64,000 bases of DNA, taken from positions 1 to 64,000 of the forward strand of contig JAWKKG010000006.1 of assembly GCA_041393395.1 (NCBI GenBank). The letters are read 5' to 3'. Shown here piece after piece: positions 9,280 to 17,680 of this stretch (within the stretch, counting starts at the first letter, position 1; every line of letters starts with the position of its first letter). A model generated the notes under the pieces. The model was not told the origin of the DNA, did not search any database, and saw nothing but the letters and a program-made list of their open reading frames with translations. Source of the stretch: JAGQIB01 sp041393395 (GTDB lineage: Bacteria > ARS69). Made by a program: the position numbers and the translations under genes.

Positions 9280-10581
9280 GTGCGACTGAACGCAGACCTT
9301 CCGCGACGCGGGTATCGCCGGTCAAGCGGCGTCTCGCGCACGCGCCGGCTTCGTACCGGGATCGCGGCGTTCCCCGCGATCGCAGTCCTGGCGGCGACTC
9401 TCGGCACGACGCTCTTCGCTCCGCCGGCCGGCGCGAGCTGGTGGAAGCCGTCCTACGACTGGCCCTCCTCCAGCGACGTGGCGGTCACTCCGCTCGTCCG
9501 CCCCAGCGTGGAATCCGTGTTCGAGGCGCGGGCGCGAACCGGCCGGGCCGACACGCCGTTCCGTTTCGTGGCGTTCGGGGATCAGCGCGCGCTCGCCGAC
9601 GGCGAATGGCAGCAGATGTTGCATCGCGTCGCGAGCGTCTCCGCGGCCGGCAACGGGATCGACTTCCTGCTGGACACCGGCGACATCGTGAACGACGGAC
9701 GGCACACGGATCAGTTCGCGCGCCTCGCGAACGAGATCCTCGCGATCGTGCCGGACCGCCCGTATCTGGTCGGCGTGGGCAACCACGAGGTCCACGACAA
9801 CGACGCGCAGGCTCGCGCGAACACCGCGACGTTTCTGAGCCCGCTCGACCCCGTCCTCTCGCCCGATCGCCTGTACTACCGCAAGGATCTGGGCCCGGCG
9901 ACGTTCCTCTTCCTGGACACGAACGATCTCGTGTACGGCGACGACGGAGAACGCGGCGAGTGCCCGCCGGAGATCGCCCCCGGGACCCGTGCCGCCGCGC
10001 AGATCGAATGGCTCGCCTTTGAGCTGGAGGATCTGCGCGCGCATCCCCGCCCGCTGGTGTTCGCGGTCCTGCATCATCCGTTCGTGCAGTCCTCGCAGAA
10101 ACACCGCGACGCCGCGGCCTCGCTGTGGAACCTGCGCGTGCGGGGCACGTCGTTTCCGGACTTCCTCGCCGACGGCGGCGTGCACGTGGTCCTCACCGGA
10201 CACACGCACACGTACGAGCGCTTCGTCCTCACGCGCGACGACGGGCGCGCGATGCACGTCGTCAACCTGTCCGGCCGCCCGCGCGGATCCGCGTTCGGCT
10301 TCGGCGCGGGTCGACGTCGCGCCCGGGACATCCGCGGCGAGGAAGCCGAGAAGCTCGGCGAATGGGGCTGGCGGGATCTCGCGCGCTGGAGCATCACGCA
10401 GGAGGCCGCGATGCGGAAGGAAGACGAGGCGAACCAGTTCGCGACCTTCACCGTGGACCCGGACGGCGGCCTGACGATGGAGGTCCACTTCGTGGACGAG
10501 GAGGCCGCGATCGAGGCGGAGGCGAACGGTGGCGACGACGCGTCCGGCCCGCGCCGCGTCGAACCCGTCCGGCTCCGCTAG
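9280..10581 (+). CDS. Secreted metallophosphoesterase (calcineurin-like)
   Basis: A 433-aa protein with an N-terminal hydrophobic signal (AAFPAIAVLAATLGTTLFAPPAGA). The calcineurin-like fold is clear: VAFGDQ for the first metal motif, LDTGDIVNDG for the second (GDxxxxG), VGVGNHEV for the catalytic GNHE, AVLHHPF and a final TGHTHTYER (GHxH). Such enzymes hydrolyse phosphomonoesters or diesters with two metal ions; the substrate is unknown. Start is GTG with GGGAGGA eight bases upstream. Convergent with the lipoprotein gene, separated by only 3 bp. Confidence 0.9.
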   Translation: MRLNADLPRRGYRRSSGVSRTRRLRTGIAAFPAIAVLAATLGTTLFAPPAGASWWKPSYDWPSSSDVAVTPLVRPSVESVFEARARTGRADTPFRFVAFGDQRALADGEWQQMLHRVASVSAAGNGIDFLLDTGDIVNDGRHTDQFARLANEILAIVPDRPYLVGVGNHEVHDNDAQARANTATFLSPLDPVLSPDRLYYRKDLGPATFLFLDTNDLVYGDDGERGECPPEIAPGTRAAAQIEWLAFELEDLRAHPRPLVFAVLHHPFVQSSQKHRDAAASLWNLRVRGTSFPDFLADGGVHVVLTGHTHTYERFVLTRDDGRAMHVVNLSGRPRGSAFGFGAGRRRARDIRGEEAEKLGEWGWRDLARWSITQEAAMRKEDEANQFATFTVDPDGGLTMEVHFVDEEAAIEAEANGGDDASGPRRVEPVRLR

Positions 10582-10584
10582 CGG

Positions 10585-12231
10585 TTACTCGCCGTCCCGC
10601 AGAACCCCGACGAGTTTCCAGTCGCCGTCCGCGGCGCGGAGGTAGTGCGCGTCGGTGCGGGGAAGCGCGCCGCCGTCACCCGTCTCCGCGGTCCAGCGGA
10701 CGACGAGATAGCCGCGGCCTTCCGCCGCGCTCGCGGGGACGTCGATCCCCGGTGCGCCGGGATCGGTCGACTCCTTCACGATCTTCCCATCCTCATCGCG
10801 GACCTCGATGCGATAGCGAAGGTCCGACGGGCGATGAGCGTCTACGAGGGCGTCCGTGGCGTCGACCCGGAATCCGCCCGCCTCCGGGGCAATCCGATCG
10901 AGCGACTCCACCGGCGTCACCTGGCGCAGCGCCCAGTCCACCGTCTTCTCCCAGCGCTCCATGAGCACCTGCGCGAGGATCGCGTCCGCCGCCGGATCGC
11001 CGTAGCGCGCGGCCGTCACCGCGGCCCGCACGTGCTCGGGGCCGAGCCGCGTCATCCGTCGCCCCGCCCAGTACGCGTCGGCGGGTCGGCATGCGAAGAG
11101 AATGTCGTTCAGGTAGTTCGCCTTCCATTTCGCCGGATCGTAGCCTTCCGATCCGAACCCGCCCACGAGCGGGCTTTTCCCTCGCGGCAGGTCCTCGTAC
11201 GGACGCACCAGGAAGCCGAACGTGGGGAGACCCGTGACGACTTCCTTCAGATCGACGTCGTACGCGAAGCCGATGCGCGGCTCGTGACGCGCGGCCTTGT
11301 AGCCGCCGAGACACCCGTCGAAGTCCACGAGGTAGTGGCGCAGGAAGCGGCGGCCGTTCTCCTCGGTGTACAGGTCGAGCGAGTTGTCGACCTTGAGGTC
11401 GACGTGATTCAACCAGGCGCCGAACACGCGGAGCGCGCGCAGCGAACGTCGATCCTGGTGGGGAATGGTGTCGTTCGGATCGTCGTTTCGCGTGCCACGA
11501 TAGGACCACCCGCCCACGGGGCGCCCGGGGAGGAAGCGGCTCGTGAGGAGCCGGTAGCGACCCGCCGCGTCGCGTGCGGCGTAGCGATCGAGCATCGCCT
11601 GCACGGTCTCCCACCGCAGCGGGACCTTCTCCCCGGTGGGTGACGTGTCCTTCGCGTCGTCGGAGATGACGATCTCGTCCGGCGCCACGAAGACGATGCG
11701 ATCGTCCGGCGCGTGGTAGCCGAGTCCCCAGAACAGACGCGCGGCGACCGCACCCGCAGCCGTCGCGACGACGGGCGTGCCGGCCTTGTCGAGCTTGCAG
11801 ATGTAGCGGACGCCACGCGCGTCCTCGATCACGAAGCCGGGATTGCGGCCGCCGCTCTTCATGCCCGTGATCTTCCAGGGTCGGAACGCCTCCGGCCCGG
11901 GGTCGTCGCCACCGGGCCCCTGCGCGATCCGCTCCGGCGAGAGCACGCCGCGGTCCTCCCACCACGACGATGACGGAACGTCGCCGAGGCGGTTCACGTC
12001 GCGAGCGGGTCCCGCCGGTACGGGATCGAGGCGCAGCCGCATCTGCCGCGGCCCGAAGTTGTCGAGGTGATGCGAGAGGCGATAGAACTCGTGCTCGGCC
12101 GGTTCCGGCATGTCCGCCGTGTCGTCGATGCGCGTGATGGCCGGCGCATCCGCGAAGCGTGGGGGCGCACTCGCGCAGCCGGACAGGAACACGGCCGCGA
12201 GTAGGCCGGGTAGGAGGCGGCGCGCGGTCAA
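10585..12231 (-). CDS. Lipoprotein with kinase-like motifs (HxDLKxxN ... DFD)
   Basis: A 548-aa protein with a lipobox signal (LLAAVFLSGCAS; modified Cys 19). Residues 120-310 show spacing like an atypical protein kinase: a glycine-containing strand NPGFVIEDARG followed by VRYICKLD (candidate ATP lysine K146), then NHVDLKVDNSLDLY (H276, D278, K280, N283), close to the HxDLKxxN catalytic loop, and LVDFDG (D303, D305) where a DFG-type metal site would be. The C-terminal ~150 residues look like a beta-rich accessory domain. HipA, FAM20 and CotH families show similar D...N...DxD patterns. TTG start at 12231 follows GGAGG and overlaps the Omp85 stop as TTGA, so the two are coupled. Kinase activity is inference; the lipoprotein call is firm. 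Confidence 0.75.
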   Translation of the reverse strand: MTARRLLPGLLAAVFLSGCASAPPRFADAPAITRIDDTADMPEPAEHEFYRLSHHLDNFGPRQMRLRLDPVPAGPARDVNRLGDVPSSSWWEDRGVLSPERIAQGPGGDDPGPEAFRPWKITGMKSGGRNPGFVIEDARGVRYICKLDKAGTPVVATAAGAVAARLFWGLGYHAPDDRIVFVAPDEIVISDDAKDTSPTGEKVPLRWETVQAMLDRYAARDAAGRYRLLTSRFLPGRPVGGWSYRGTRNDDPNDTIPHQDRRSLRALRVFGAWLNHVDLKVDNSLDLYTEENGRRFLRHYLVDFDGCLGGYKAARHEPRIGFAYDVDLKEVVTGLPTFGFLVRPYEDLPRGKSPLVGGFGSEGYDPAKWKANYLNDILFACRPADAYWAGRRMTRLGPEHVRAAVTAARYGDPAADAILAQVLMERWEKTVDWALRQVTPVESLDRIAPEAGGFRVDATDALVDAHRPSDLRYRIEVRDEDGKIVKESTDPGAPGIDVPASAAEGRGYLVVRWTAETGDGGALPRTDAHYLRAADGDWKLVGVLRDGE

Positions 12232-13568
12232 CGTCGCCTCCGGGACTCGCGATCGAAAAGGACCTCGGAACTCAGGGCGAACTCGAAGCCTTCCGGCCCA
12301 TGCGCCGCGTGCGCGCGGAACCCGTACGGTCCGCCGAGCACGTAGGCGAAGCCCAGACCGACCGACGGATCGACGTCCGCGAGGCGGAGCTCGTCGGCCC
12401 GCGGGGCGACCGTGCCCCAGTCCACGAAGAGACTTCCGAACATCCGGGTAGACACGGGATACCCGTACTCGGCCGTGAGCACGAGGCCGGTCCGATCCGT
12501 GAATCGATTCGACCCGTAGCCCCGGAGGTCGTGACGCCCGCCGAGGCGAACGAGTTCGGGAAACGGCACGGCGTCGGGATCGTCGCTGACCACGCCCTCG
12601 GCGAGCACGCGGAACGCGAGCGTGCGGGTCCTGCGCCAGACGGGGAATCGCGTGTGCGCCTCCACCAGCCAGTGACGGTAGTCCGCGTCTCCGGAAGACG
12701 TCGCGTGGTCGGTGCCGCCGAGCGCCCGGACGAACCAGCCGCGCGGGAAGAAGACTCCCGGCCGGCGCGTGTCCCATCGCACCTCCGCCTCCGCCCCGAC
12801 GTAGTCGCTCCGCCGGGCGGCGGCAAACAGCTCCGGGAAGGCGGCCGCGTTCTCGGCGTCGGCGGAGAGCGCCTCGTGGCGAGCGAAGCCGGTCGTGGTG
12901 ACCTGGAGCGCCTTTCCCGGCCGGAGCGTGAGCGAAAGCTCTCCGAGCACGCGATGGCGATCGGCCTCGCGCTCCTCTTCGGGGCTGGCGGGGCCGAGCC
13001 CGTGGAACGGGCGCTGCGACTCGTTCTCGAGGCGCGCGAGTCCGGACCATTGAAGCTTTCGCGGCGGGCCGATCCACTGGAACGCGAGCAGATTGTCCGT
13101 GTCGGAGAGATACCCGCCGCCGAGACGCAGGCGCGCTCCCTCCGTGGGCCAGTCCTCCGACGTCGCGTCGATGCCCACGAGCGAGAAACCGACACTCGAT
13201 TCGTAGCCGAAGGAGATCGTGGAAGTCACGGGGCCGCGCGAGTACCCGAACCGGAGCAGGCTCGCGAGACGACTCAGCGCATGCGCGCGATCTTCCGCCT
13301 CCGCCACCTTCACCAGCGGCCACGTCGCAACCCGCATCGCGACGTAGGGTGGGAAGAGCAGGGTTCTCCCCGCCCACCGCAGGCCGGACGCGTGGCGAGG
13401 AATCTCGGTCTCGGTTCCGCGGAGGACGCCGACGGAGTCCGCCGAGACGACGGAGACGGCAGTGCCGACATCGCCGGCCGCCGCCGCCGGGACCGGCGCG
13501 GTGCCGATCGCGACACCGACCGCCAGAATGGCGCCCTGGAGCCATTTCGACCGGGATCGCGGGGGCAA
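12228..13568 (-). CDS. BamA/TamA (Omp85) family outer-membrane protein
   Basis: The 446-aa product has a signal peptide (KWLQGAILAVGVAIGTAPVPAAAAG) and then amphipathic beta-strands through to the C-terminus. Late segments such as RLGGRHDLRGYGSNRF match the conserved 'GG...lRGY' L6-loop motif of surface-antigen/Omp85 barrels, followed by LVLTAEYGYPVS and LFVDWGTV strands. No POTRA repeats are visible, so it resembles the short 'bacterial surface antigen' type rather than BamA itself. TTG at 13568 is preferred because GAGGAGG lies just upstream; in-frame ATG codons further up lack a site. It is the first gene of a two-gene operon with the kinase-like lipoprotein. Confidence 0.83.
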   Translation of the reverse strand: MPPRSRSKWLQGAILAVGVAIGTAPVPAAAAGDVGTAVSVVSADSVGVLRGTETEIPRHASGLRWAGRTLLFPPYVAMRVATWPLVKVAEAEDRAHALSRLASLLRFGYSRGPVTSTISFGYESSVGFSLVGIDATSEDWPTEGARLRLGGGYLSDTDNLLAFQWIGPPRKLQWSGLARLENESQRPFHGLGPASPEEEREADRHRVLGELSLTLRPGKALQVTTTGFARHEALSADAENAAAFPELFAAARRSDYVGAEAEVRWDTRRPGVFFPRGWFVRALGGTDHATSSGDADYRHWLVEAHTRFPVWRRTRTLAFRVLAEGVVSDDPDAVPFPELVRLGGRHDLRGYGSNRFTDRTGLVLTAEYGYPVSTRMFGSLFVDWGTVAPRADELRLADVDPSVGLGFAYVLGGPYGFRAHAAHGPEGFEFALSSEVLFDRESRRRR

Positions 13569-13598
13569 CGCATCCTCCTCGAATCGAGCGCGTGCGGC

Positions 13599-13628
13599 AT
13601 TCTCCGCGGGCTGAGGGAATCCCGTCAA
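13599..13628 (-). promoter_or_regulatory. Promoter for the Omp85-lipoprotein operon
   Basis: Minus strand TTGACG (13623-13628), an 18-bp spacer and GAGAAT (13599-13604) form a good housekeeping-type promoter. The predicted transcript would start about 24 bases before the TTG start, leaving room for the GAGGAGG ribosome site. Confidence 0.5.
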
Positions 13629-13715
13629 GCCGCGCGAATGCGGGAATCTCTCGGAGAAGAACGGCATCGAAGAGAGAGCGTGGACCTCGCTCCCTCCGCC
13701 TGGCCGGGGCCGACG

Positions 13716-13744
13716 TTGAAGGTCGAGGGACCCGGCGGTAGGAT
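13716..13744 (+). promoter_or_regulatory. Promoter of the membrane kinase, apparently leaderless
   Basis: TTGAAG (13716-13721), exactly 17 bp, then TAGGAT (13739-13744). The ATG of the kinase lies 7 bases after the -10, where transcription would begin, and no Shine-Dalgarno sequence precedes it, so the mRNA would be leaderless or nearly so. Confidence 0.5.
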
Positions 13745-13751
13745 TGCCTCC

Positions 13752-15401
13752 ATGCACGACGCCCACACGCTCGAGGTCCTTCCGCGCCCCACCCCCACGA
13801 CGGACTCCTCCGAGGCCGCGTTCGCCCGTTTCGACGAACGCACGCGGCGCGACGCGGAGCGCTCGCTCTCGCTCGCCGCGTTCACGTACGCGGTCGCCTA
13901 TACGCTCGCCTTCGGCACGAGCGTGCTCATCGAACGCGCCGCCCCCGGAATGCCGCTGCCTCCGCTCCGCGTCTTCATCGTGGCAAGCATCTCCATCGCC
14001 TCCGGAATCGCCATGGGGATCATCGCCCGGCGGGGCAATCTGCCGCCGGTTCGCTTCGAGCCGCTCGCCGTCACCTTCGGCGTACTCGCCTCACTCGGCA
14101 TCGCAGCCGGCGCACACAACTGGCGGGCGGCGATCGAGCAGGGGGTGCTCGGATCCGGATTGTGGATCGGCGTGTGGGTGATCTCTTTCCCGAACCTCGT
14201 CACCCTCTGCCCTCGCAGCGTGCTCCGCCTGGGCCTGCTCTCCGCGCTCACGTTTCCGGTGATGTACCTGGTGTCGCTCCCGAGCGAAGGCTTGCCGATC
14301 ATCGACGGCCAGCCGAGCGTGCGCGCACCGATCATGTTCCTCGCCCAGCTCGTGATCCCGATCCTGATCTGTACCGGAATCGCGACGTTCATGGCTGTCC
14401 GCCTGTTCCGCCTCGCGCACGACGTGTCACGCGCTCGCCGACTCGGCAACTACCAGCTCGCGGAGCGGATCGGCCAGGGGGGCATGGGCGAGGTTTGGCG
14501 CGCGCAGCACCGACTGCTGGCGCGTCCCGCCGCCGTGAAGCTGATCCGGGGCGGCGCTCCCGGCTCGGACGGCGGGCCCTCCGAGACCGCGGTCCGGCGC
14601 TTCGAGCGCGAGGCCCGCGCGACCGCGGCCCTCACGTCGCCGCACACGGTGGCGCTCTACGACTTCGGCCGCACGAACGAGGGTGGCTTCTACTACGTCA
14701 TGGAGCTGCTCGAAGGGATGGACTTCCGTCGTCTCGTGGATTCGACGGGGCCGCTCCCTTCCCGGCGCGTCATCCACCTGCTGCGACAGGCCCTCGCGTC
14801 GCTCGGCGACGCGCACGAGAGCGGACTCGTGCACCGCGACATCAAGCCCGCGAACCTGTACCTGTGCCGGCGCGGGCTCGTTTTCGACTTCGTGAAGGTG
14901 CTGGACTTCGGACTCGTGAAGGGATCGCCCGAAGGTGACCCGACACGCCAGCTCACGGTGGAAGGCACCGCGAGCGGCACTCCCGGGTTCATGGCGCCGG
15001 AGCTCGCGATCGGCAGCCCGCACGTGGACGAACGATGCGACCTCTACGCGGTGGGCTGTGTCGCGTACTGGCTCCTCACGGGGCGGCTCGTGTTCGAGGG
15101 ACCGAACGCCGTCTCGATCCTGCTGCAGCACGCGAAGGAGTCCCCGGTGCCACCGTCGCAGATCGCGGAGCTGCCGGTGGATCCCGAGCTCGAGCGTCTG
15201 ATCCTCGACCTTCTCGAGAAGAAGCCCGCCGACCGCCCGTCCAGCGCACGCGAGGTCGATCGCAGGCTCGCGGCCATCGAGACCCGCCAGGAGACCTGGT
15301 CCCAGGATGACGCGGAGCGCTGGTGGCGCGCGCACCTGCCGCACCTGACCGGTTCGCCCGTTCCCGCGCCCGCGCTCGATCCGCTCGCCACGGCATCGTG
15401 A
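13752..15401 (+). CDS. Membrane Ser/Thr protein kinase with N-terminal multi-helix sensor
   Basis: A 549-aa kinase. Residues ~35-225 contain about six hydrophobic helices, followed at ~232 by a complete Hanks-type catalytic domain: glycine loop ERIGQGGMGEVW, lysine in AAVKLIRGG, catalytic loop HRDIKPANLYL, DFGLVKG and GTPGFMAPE. The order is reversed from most bacterial kinases, where the catalytic domain is N-terminal and a single helix follows. A short tail rich in Trp and Pro ends the protein. The ATG at 13752 sits right behind a promoter with no ribosome site. GTGA overlap couples it to the carrier-HEAT gene, suggesting a shared function. Confidence 0.9.
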   Translation: MHDAHTLEVLPRPTPTTDSSEAAFARFDERTRRDAERSLSLAAFTYAVAYTLAFGTSVLIERAAPGMPLPPLRVFIVASISIASGIAMGIIARRGNLPPVRFEPLAVTFGVLASLGIAAGAHNWRAAIEQGVLGSGLWIGVWVISFPNLVTLCPRSVLRLGLLSALTFPVMYLVSLPSEGLPIIDGQPSVRAPIMFLAQLVIPILICTGIATFMAVRLFRLAHDVSRARRLGNYQLAERIGQGGMGEVWRAQHRLLARPAAVKLIRGGAPGSDGGPSETAVRRFEREARATAALTSPHTVALYDFGRTNEGGFYYVMELLEGMDFRRLVDSTGPLPSRRVIHLLRQALASLGDAHESGLVHRDIKPANLYLCRRGLVFDFVKVLDFGLVKGSPEGDPTRQLTVEGTASGTPGFMAPELAIGSPHVDERCDLYAVGCVAYWLLTGRLVFEGPNAVSILLQHAKESPVPPSQIAELPVDPELERLILDLLEKKPADRPSSAREVDRRLAAIETRQETWSQDDAERWWRAHLPHLTGSPVPAPALDPLATAS

Positions 15402-17662
15402 CGTCAAACGCGTCGCGCATGGACACCGCCGTCCGGCTCGCGACGGTGTGCGCGTTCCTGCTCGTGGCCCAGCAGGTCGCGGCCAAGGCGGTCCGTGACA
15501 CGCTGTTCCTGACCCAGTTCGACGTGACGTTGCTGCCGCGCATGATCGTCACCGCTTCGGTCGCCTCGATCCTCGCGGTGCTCGGATCTTCTCGCGCGCT
15601 CACGCGATTCGGTCCGCACCGGATGCTTCCCCCCGCACTCATCACGAGTGCGGCGCTGCAACTCCTCCTGGTGCTGGTGCAACCGTACGCCCCGGGGCTC
15701 GTGGCGTTCTTGCTCTATCTGCACGTGTGCATCTTCGGCGCCGTGCTGATCTCCTGGTTCTGGTCCATGCTCAACGAGGGACTGGATCCGAGCACCGCGC
15801 GCCGTCGCGTCGGGCGCATCGCGGGGGGCGGCACGTTCGGGGGCCTCGTCGGCGGACTCCTCGCCGAGCGCATCGCCGCGACGTGGACGACGTCCGCTCT
15901 GTTGCCCGCGCTCGCCGCGCTGCACGGCGTCGCCGCCTGGCTCGCCTGGAGAACGTCGCGTTCGCTCGACGTTCGTCTCCCGGCACCTTCGGCCCCGGCT
16001 CCGAATCGCTCCGGGCTGCGCGTGCTCGCCGAGGTCCCGTACCTGAGACAGCTCGGGTGGCTCGTGGGGGTCGGCACCGTGGCCGCGACGCTCCTCGACT
16101 ACGTCTTCAAGGCACGCGCCGCCGCCGCGCTCACGGACACCGGGCTGTTGCGATGCTTCGCCCTGTTCTACACCGCCACGAGTCTGGGTTCGTTCGTGCT
16201 GCAGTCCGCGCTCACACGTCGCCTCCTCGAGCGCGGCATCGCGACGACGGCCGCCTCCCTTCCCGCCGTGGTCGCGGCCGGAGGCTCGATCGCGCTCGCC
16301 TTTCCCACGTTCCTCGTGACGGCCGTGGTGCGCGGACTGGAAGCCGCGGTGCGGAGCTCGCTGTTCCGGTCGAGCTACGAGCTGTTCTACACGCCCGTCC
16401 GCCGCGAGGACAAGCGAGCGGCGAAGACCATCGTCGACGTCGGGGTCGATCGGGCCGGCGACGCGCTCGGCGGCGGCGTGATCCAGGGAGTGCTGCTCCT
16501 GACCGCGGCGACCGGCCTCGGAACGTCGCCGACGGGCGCCACCACGATCATTCTTCTGGCGCTCGCGGTGGCGCTCGGCCTCACGGGGCTGCTCATCGCC
16601 CGGCGACTGGATCGAGGCTACACGGGCGCTCTCGAGGAGAGCCTGCTGGACCACGGCCGTCCGTCCGGCGCCCCCACCGCCGCCGCACTCGAGTCGCACT
16701 CCATGTTCTTCCCCACGCTCACCCAGCTCGACTCGTGCGCGATCGCGCCCGAGCTCGAGGACGCGCTGGAGTCGATCGCGCCGGACGACGCCCCGGCACC
16801 GATCGACGACGACGAAGCGCCCCGACCGGTAGATCCCCGGCGGCAGCTCCTCGAAGACCTCCGCAGTCGACGGCCCGAACGGGTGAAGGCGGCGCTCGCG
16901 GCGCTGGAGTCGCCGCCGGCGGACCTCATCCCGATCCTGGTCCAGCTCCTGCCCTGGGACGCGGTCGCGTCCGACGTGGTCGAGACGCTGCGCCGGGTGC
17001 CGGACGACGACGCCGGACCGCTCGTGTTCGCGATGCTCGACGCGGGACAGGACTTCGCCACGCGACGTCGACTCGCGCGCGTCTTCGCCACGAGTTCCTC
17101 TCCGCACGCGGCGGCCGGTCTTCTCGCGGCCCTCGGCGACGCGCGGTTCGAGGTGAGATTCCGCGCCGGCGTCGCGCTCGCGCGCATGCACGAGCGCGCG
17201 CCGGACGCGCCGCTCGATCCGCGCGACGTCTTCGCCGCCATCGAGCGCGAGTCGCGCGTGAACCGCCACGTGTGGGAGAGCAATCGCCTGCTGGACGAGA
17301 TCGAGCCGAACGAGTCGCCGTTCTACGACGAGATCCTGCGTTCGCGCTCGTCGCGCAGCCTCGAACACGTGTTCAACCTACTCTCCCTCGTCGTCCCCTC
17401 GCCCGCGCTGCGGGTGGCGTACCGCGGACTCCACGCGGAGGATCCGAAGCTGCGCGGCACCGCGCTCGAGTACCTGGAACAGATCCTCCCCCCCGCCGTG
17501 CGCGAACGCCTCTGGCCGTTCCTCGACGACGATCGGGCCGCCCGGGGCGCCACGCACGGGCTCGACGATCTGATGGAATCCCTCCTGCGCTCGCACGAGT
17601 CGATCCAGGTCGAGCTCGAGCGGCTTCGCCGTCGCGACACGCCGCCCGAGCCCGCCGACTGA
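15398..17662 (+). CDS. MFS/ATP-ADP-carrier-like transporter fused to HEAT repeats
   Basis: The 754-aa protein has ~12 transmembrane helices in residues 10-430, including VRDTLFLTQFD near the N-terminus and the segment ELFYTPVRREDKRAAKT, which parallels the gene at 7912-9246 (LPTTREEKYKAKQ). An acidic linker (~470-500) follows, then ~240 residues of helical pairs with HEAT-like character (LVQLLPWDAVASDVVETL, AGLLAALGDARFEVRFRAG). The GTG at 15398 overlaps the kinase stop as GTGA; an ATG seven codons later is possible. Proteins of this shape may be membrane scaffolds rather than nucleotide exchangers. Substrate unknown. Confidence 0.82.
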   Translation: MTSNASRMDTAVRLATVCAFLLVAQQVAAKAVRDTLFLTQFDVTLLPRMIVTASVASILAVLGSSRALTRFGPHRMLPPALITSAALQLLLVLVQPYAPGLVAFLLYLHVCIFGAVLISWFWSMLNEGLDPSTARRRVGRIAGGGTFGGLVGGLLAERIAATWTTSALLPALAALHGVAAWLAWRTSRSLDVRLPAPSAPAPNRSGLRVLAEVPYLRQLGWLVGVGTVAATLLDYVFKARAAAALTDTGLLRCFALFYTATSLGSFVLQSALTRRLLERGIATTAASLPAVVAAGGSIALAFPTFLVTAVVRGLEAAVRSSLFRSSYELFYTPVRREDKRAAKTIVDVGVDRAGDALGGGVIQGVLLLTAATGLGTSPTGATTIILLALAVALGLTGLLIARRLDRGYTGALEESLLDHGRPSGAPTAAALESHSMFFPTLTQLDSCAIAPELEDALESIAPDDAPAPIDDDEAPRPVDPRRQLLEDLRSRRPERVKAALAALESPPADLIPILVQLLPWDAVASDVVETLRRVPDDDAGPLVFAMLDAGQDFATRRRLARVFATSSSPHAAAGLLAALGDARFEVRFRAGVALARMHERAPDAPLDPRDVFAAIERESRVNRHVWESNRLLDEIEPNESPFYDEILRSRSSRSLEHVFNLLSLVVPSPALRVAYRGLHAEDPKLRGTALEYLEQILPPAVRERLWPFLDDDRAARGATHGLDDLMESLLRSHESIQVELERLRRRDTPPEPAD

Positions 17663-17665
17663 TCG

Positions 17666-17680
17666 AGACGGACGCCGTCT
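17666..17680. terminator. Small hairpin between convergent genes
   Basis: AGACGG (17666-17671) and CCGTCT (17675-17680) form a 6-bp stem with a three-base loop in the 16-bp gap between the convergent carrier-HEAT and BNR genes. There is no T-run, so termination is only suggested by position. Confidence 0.3.
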
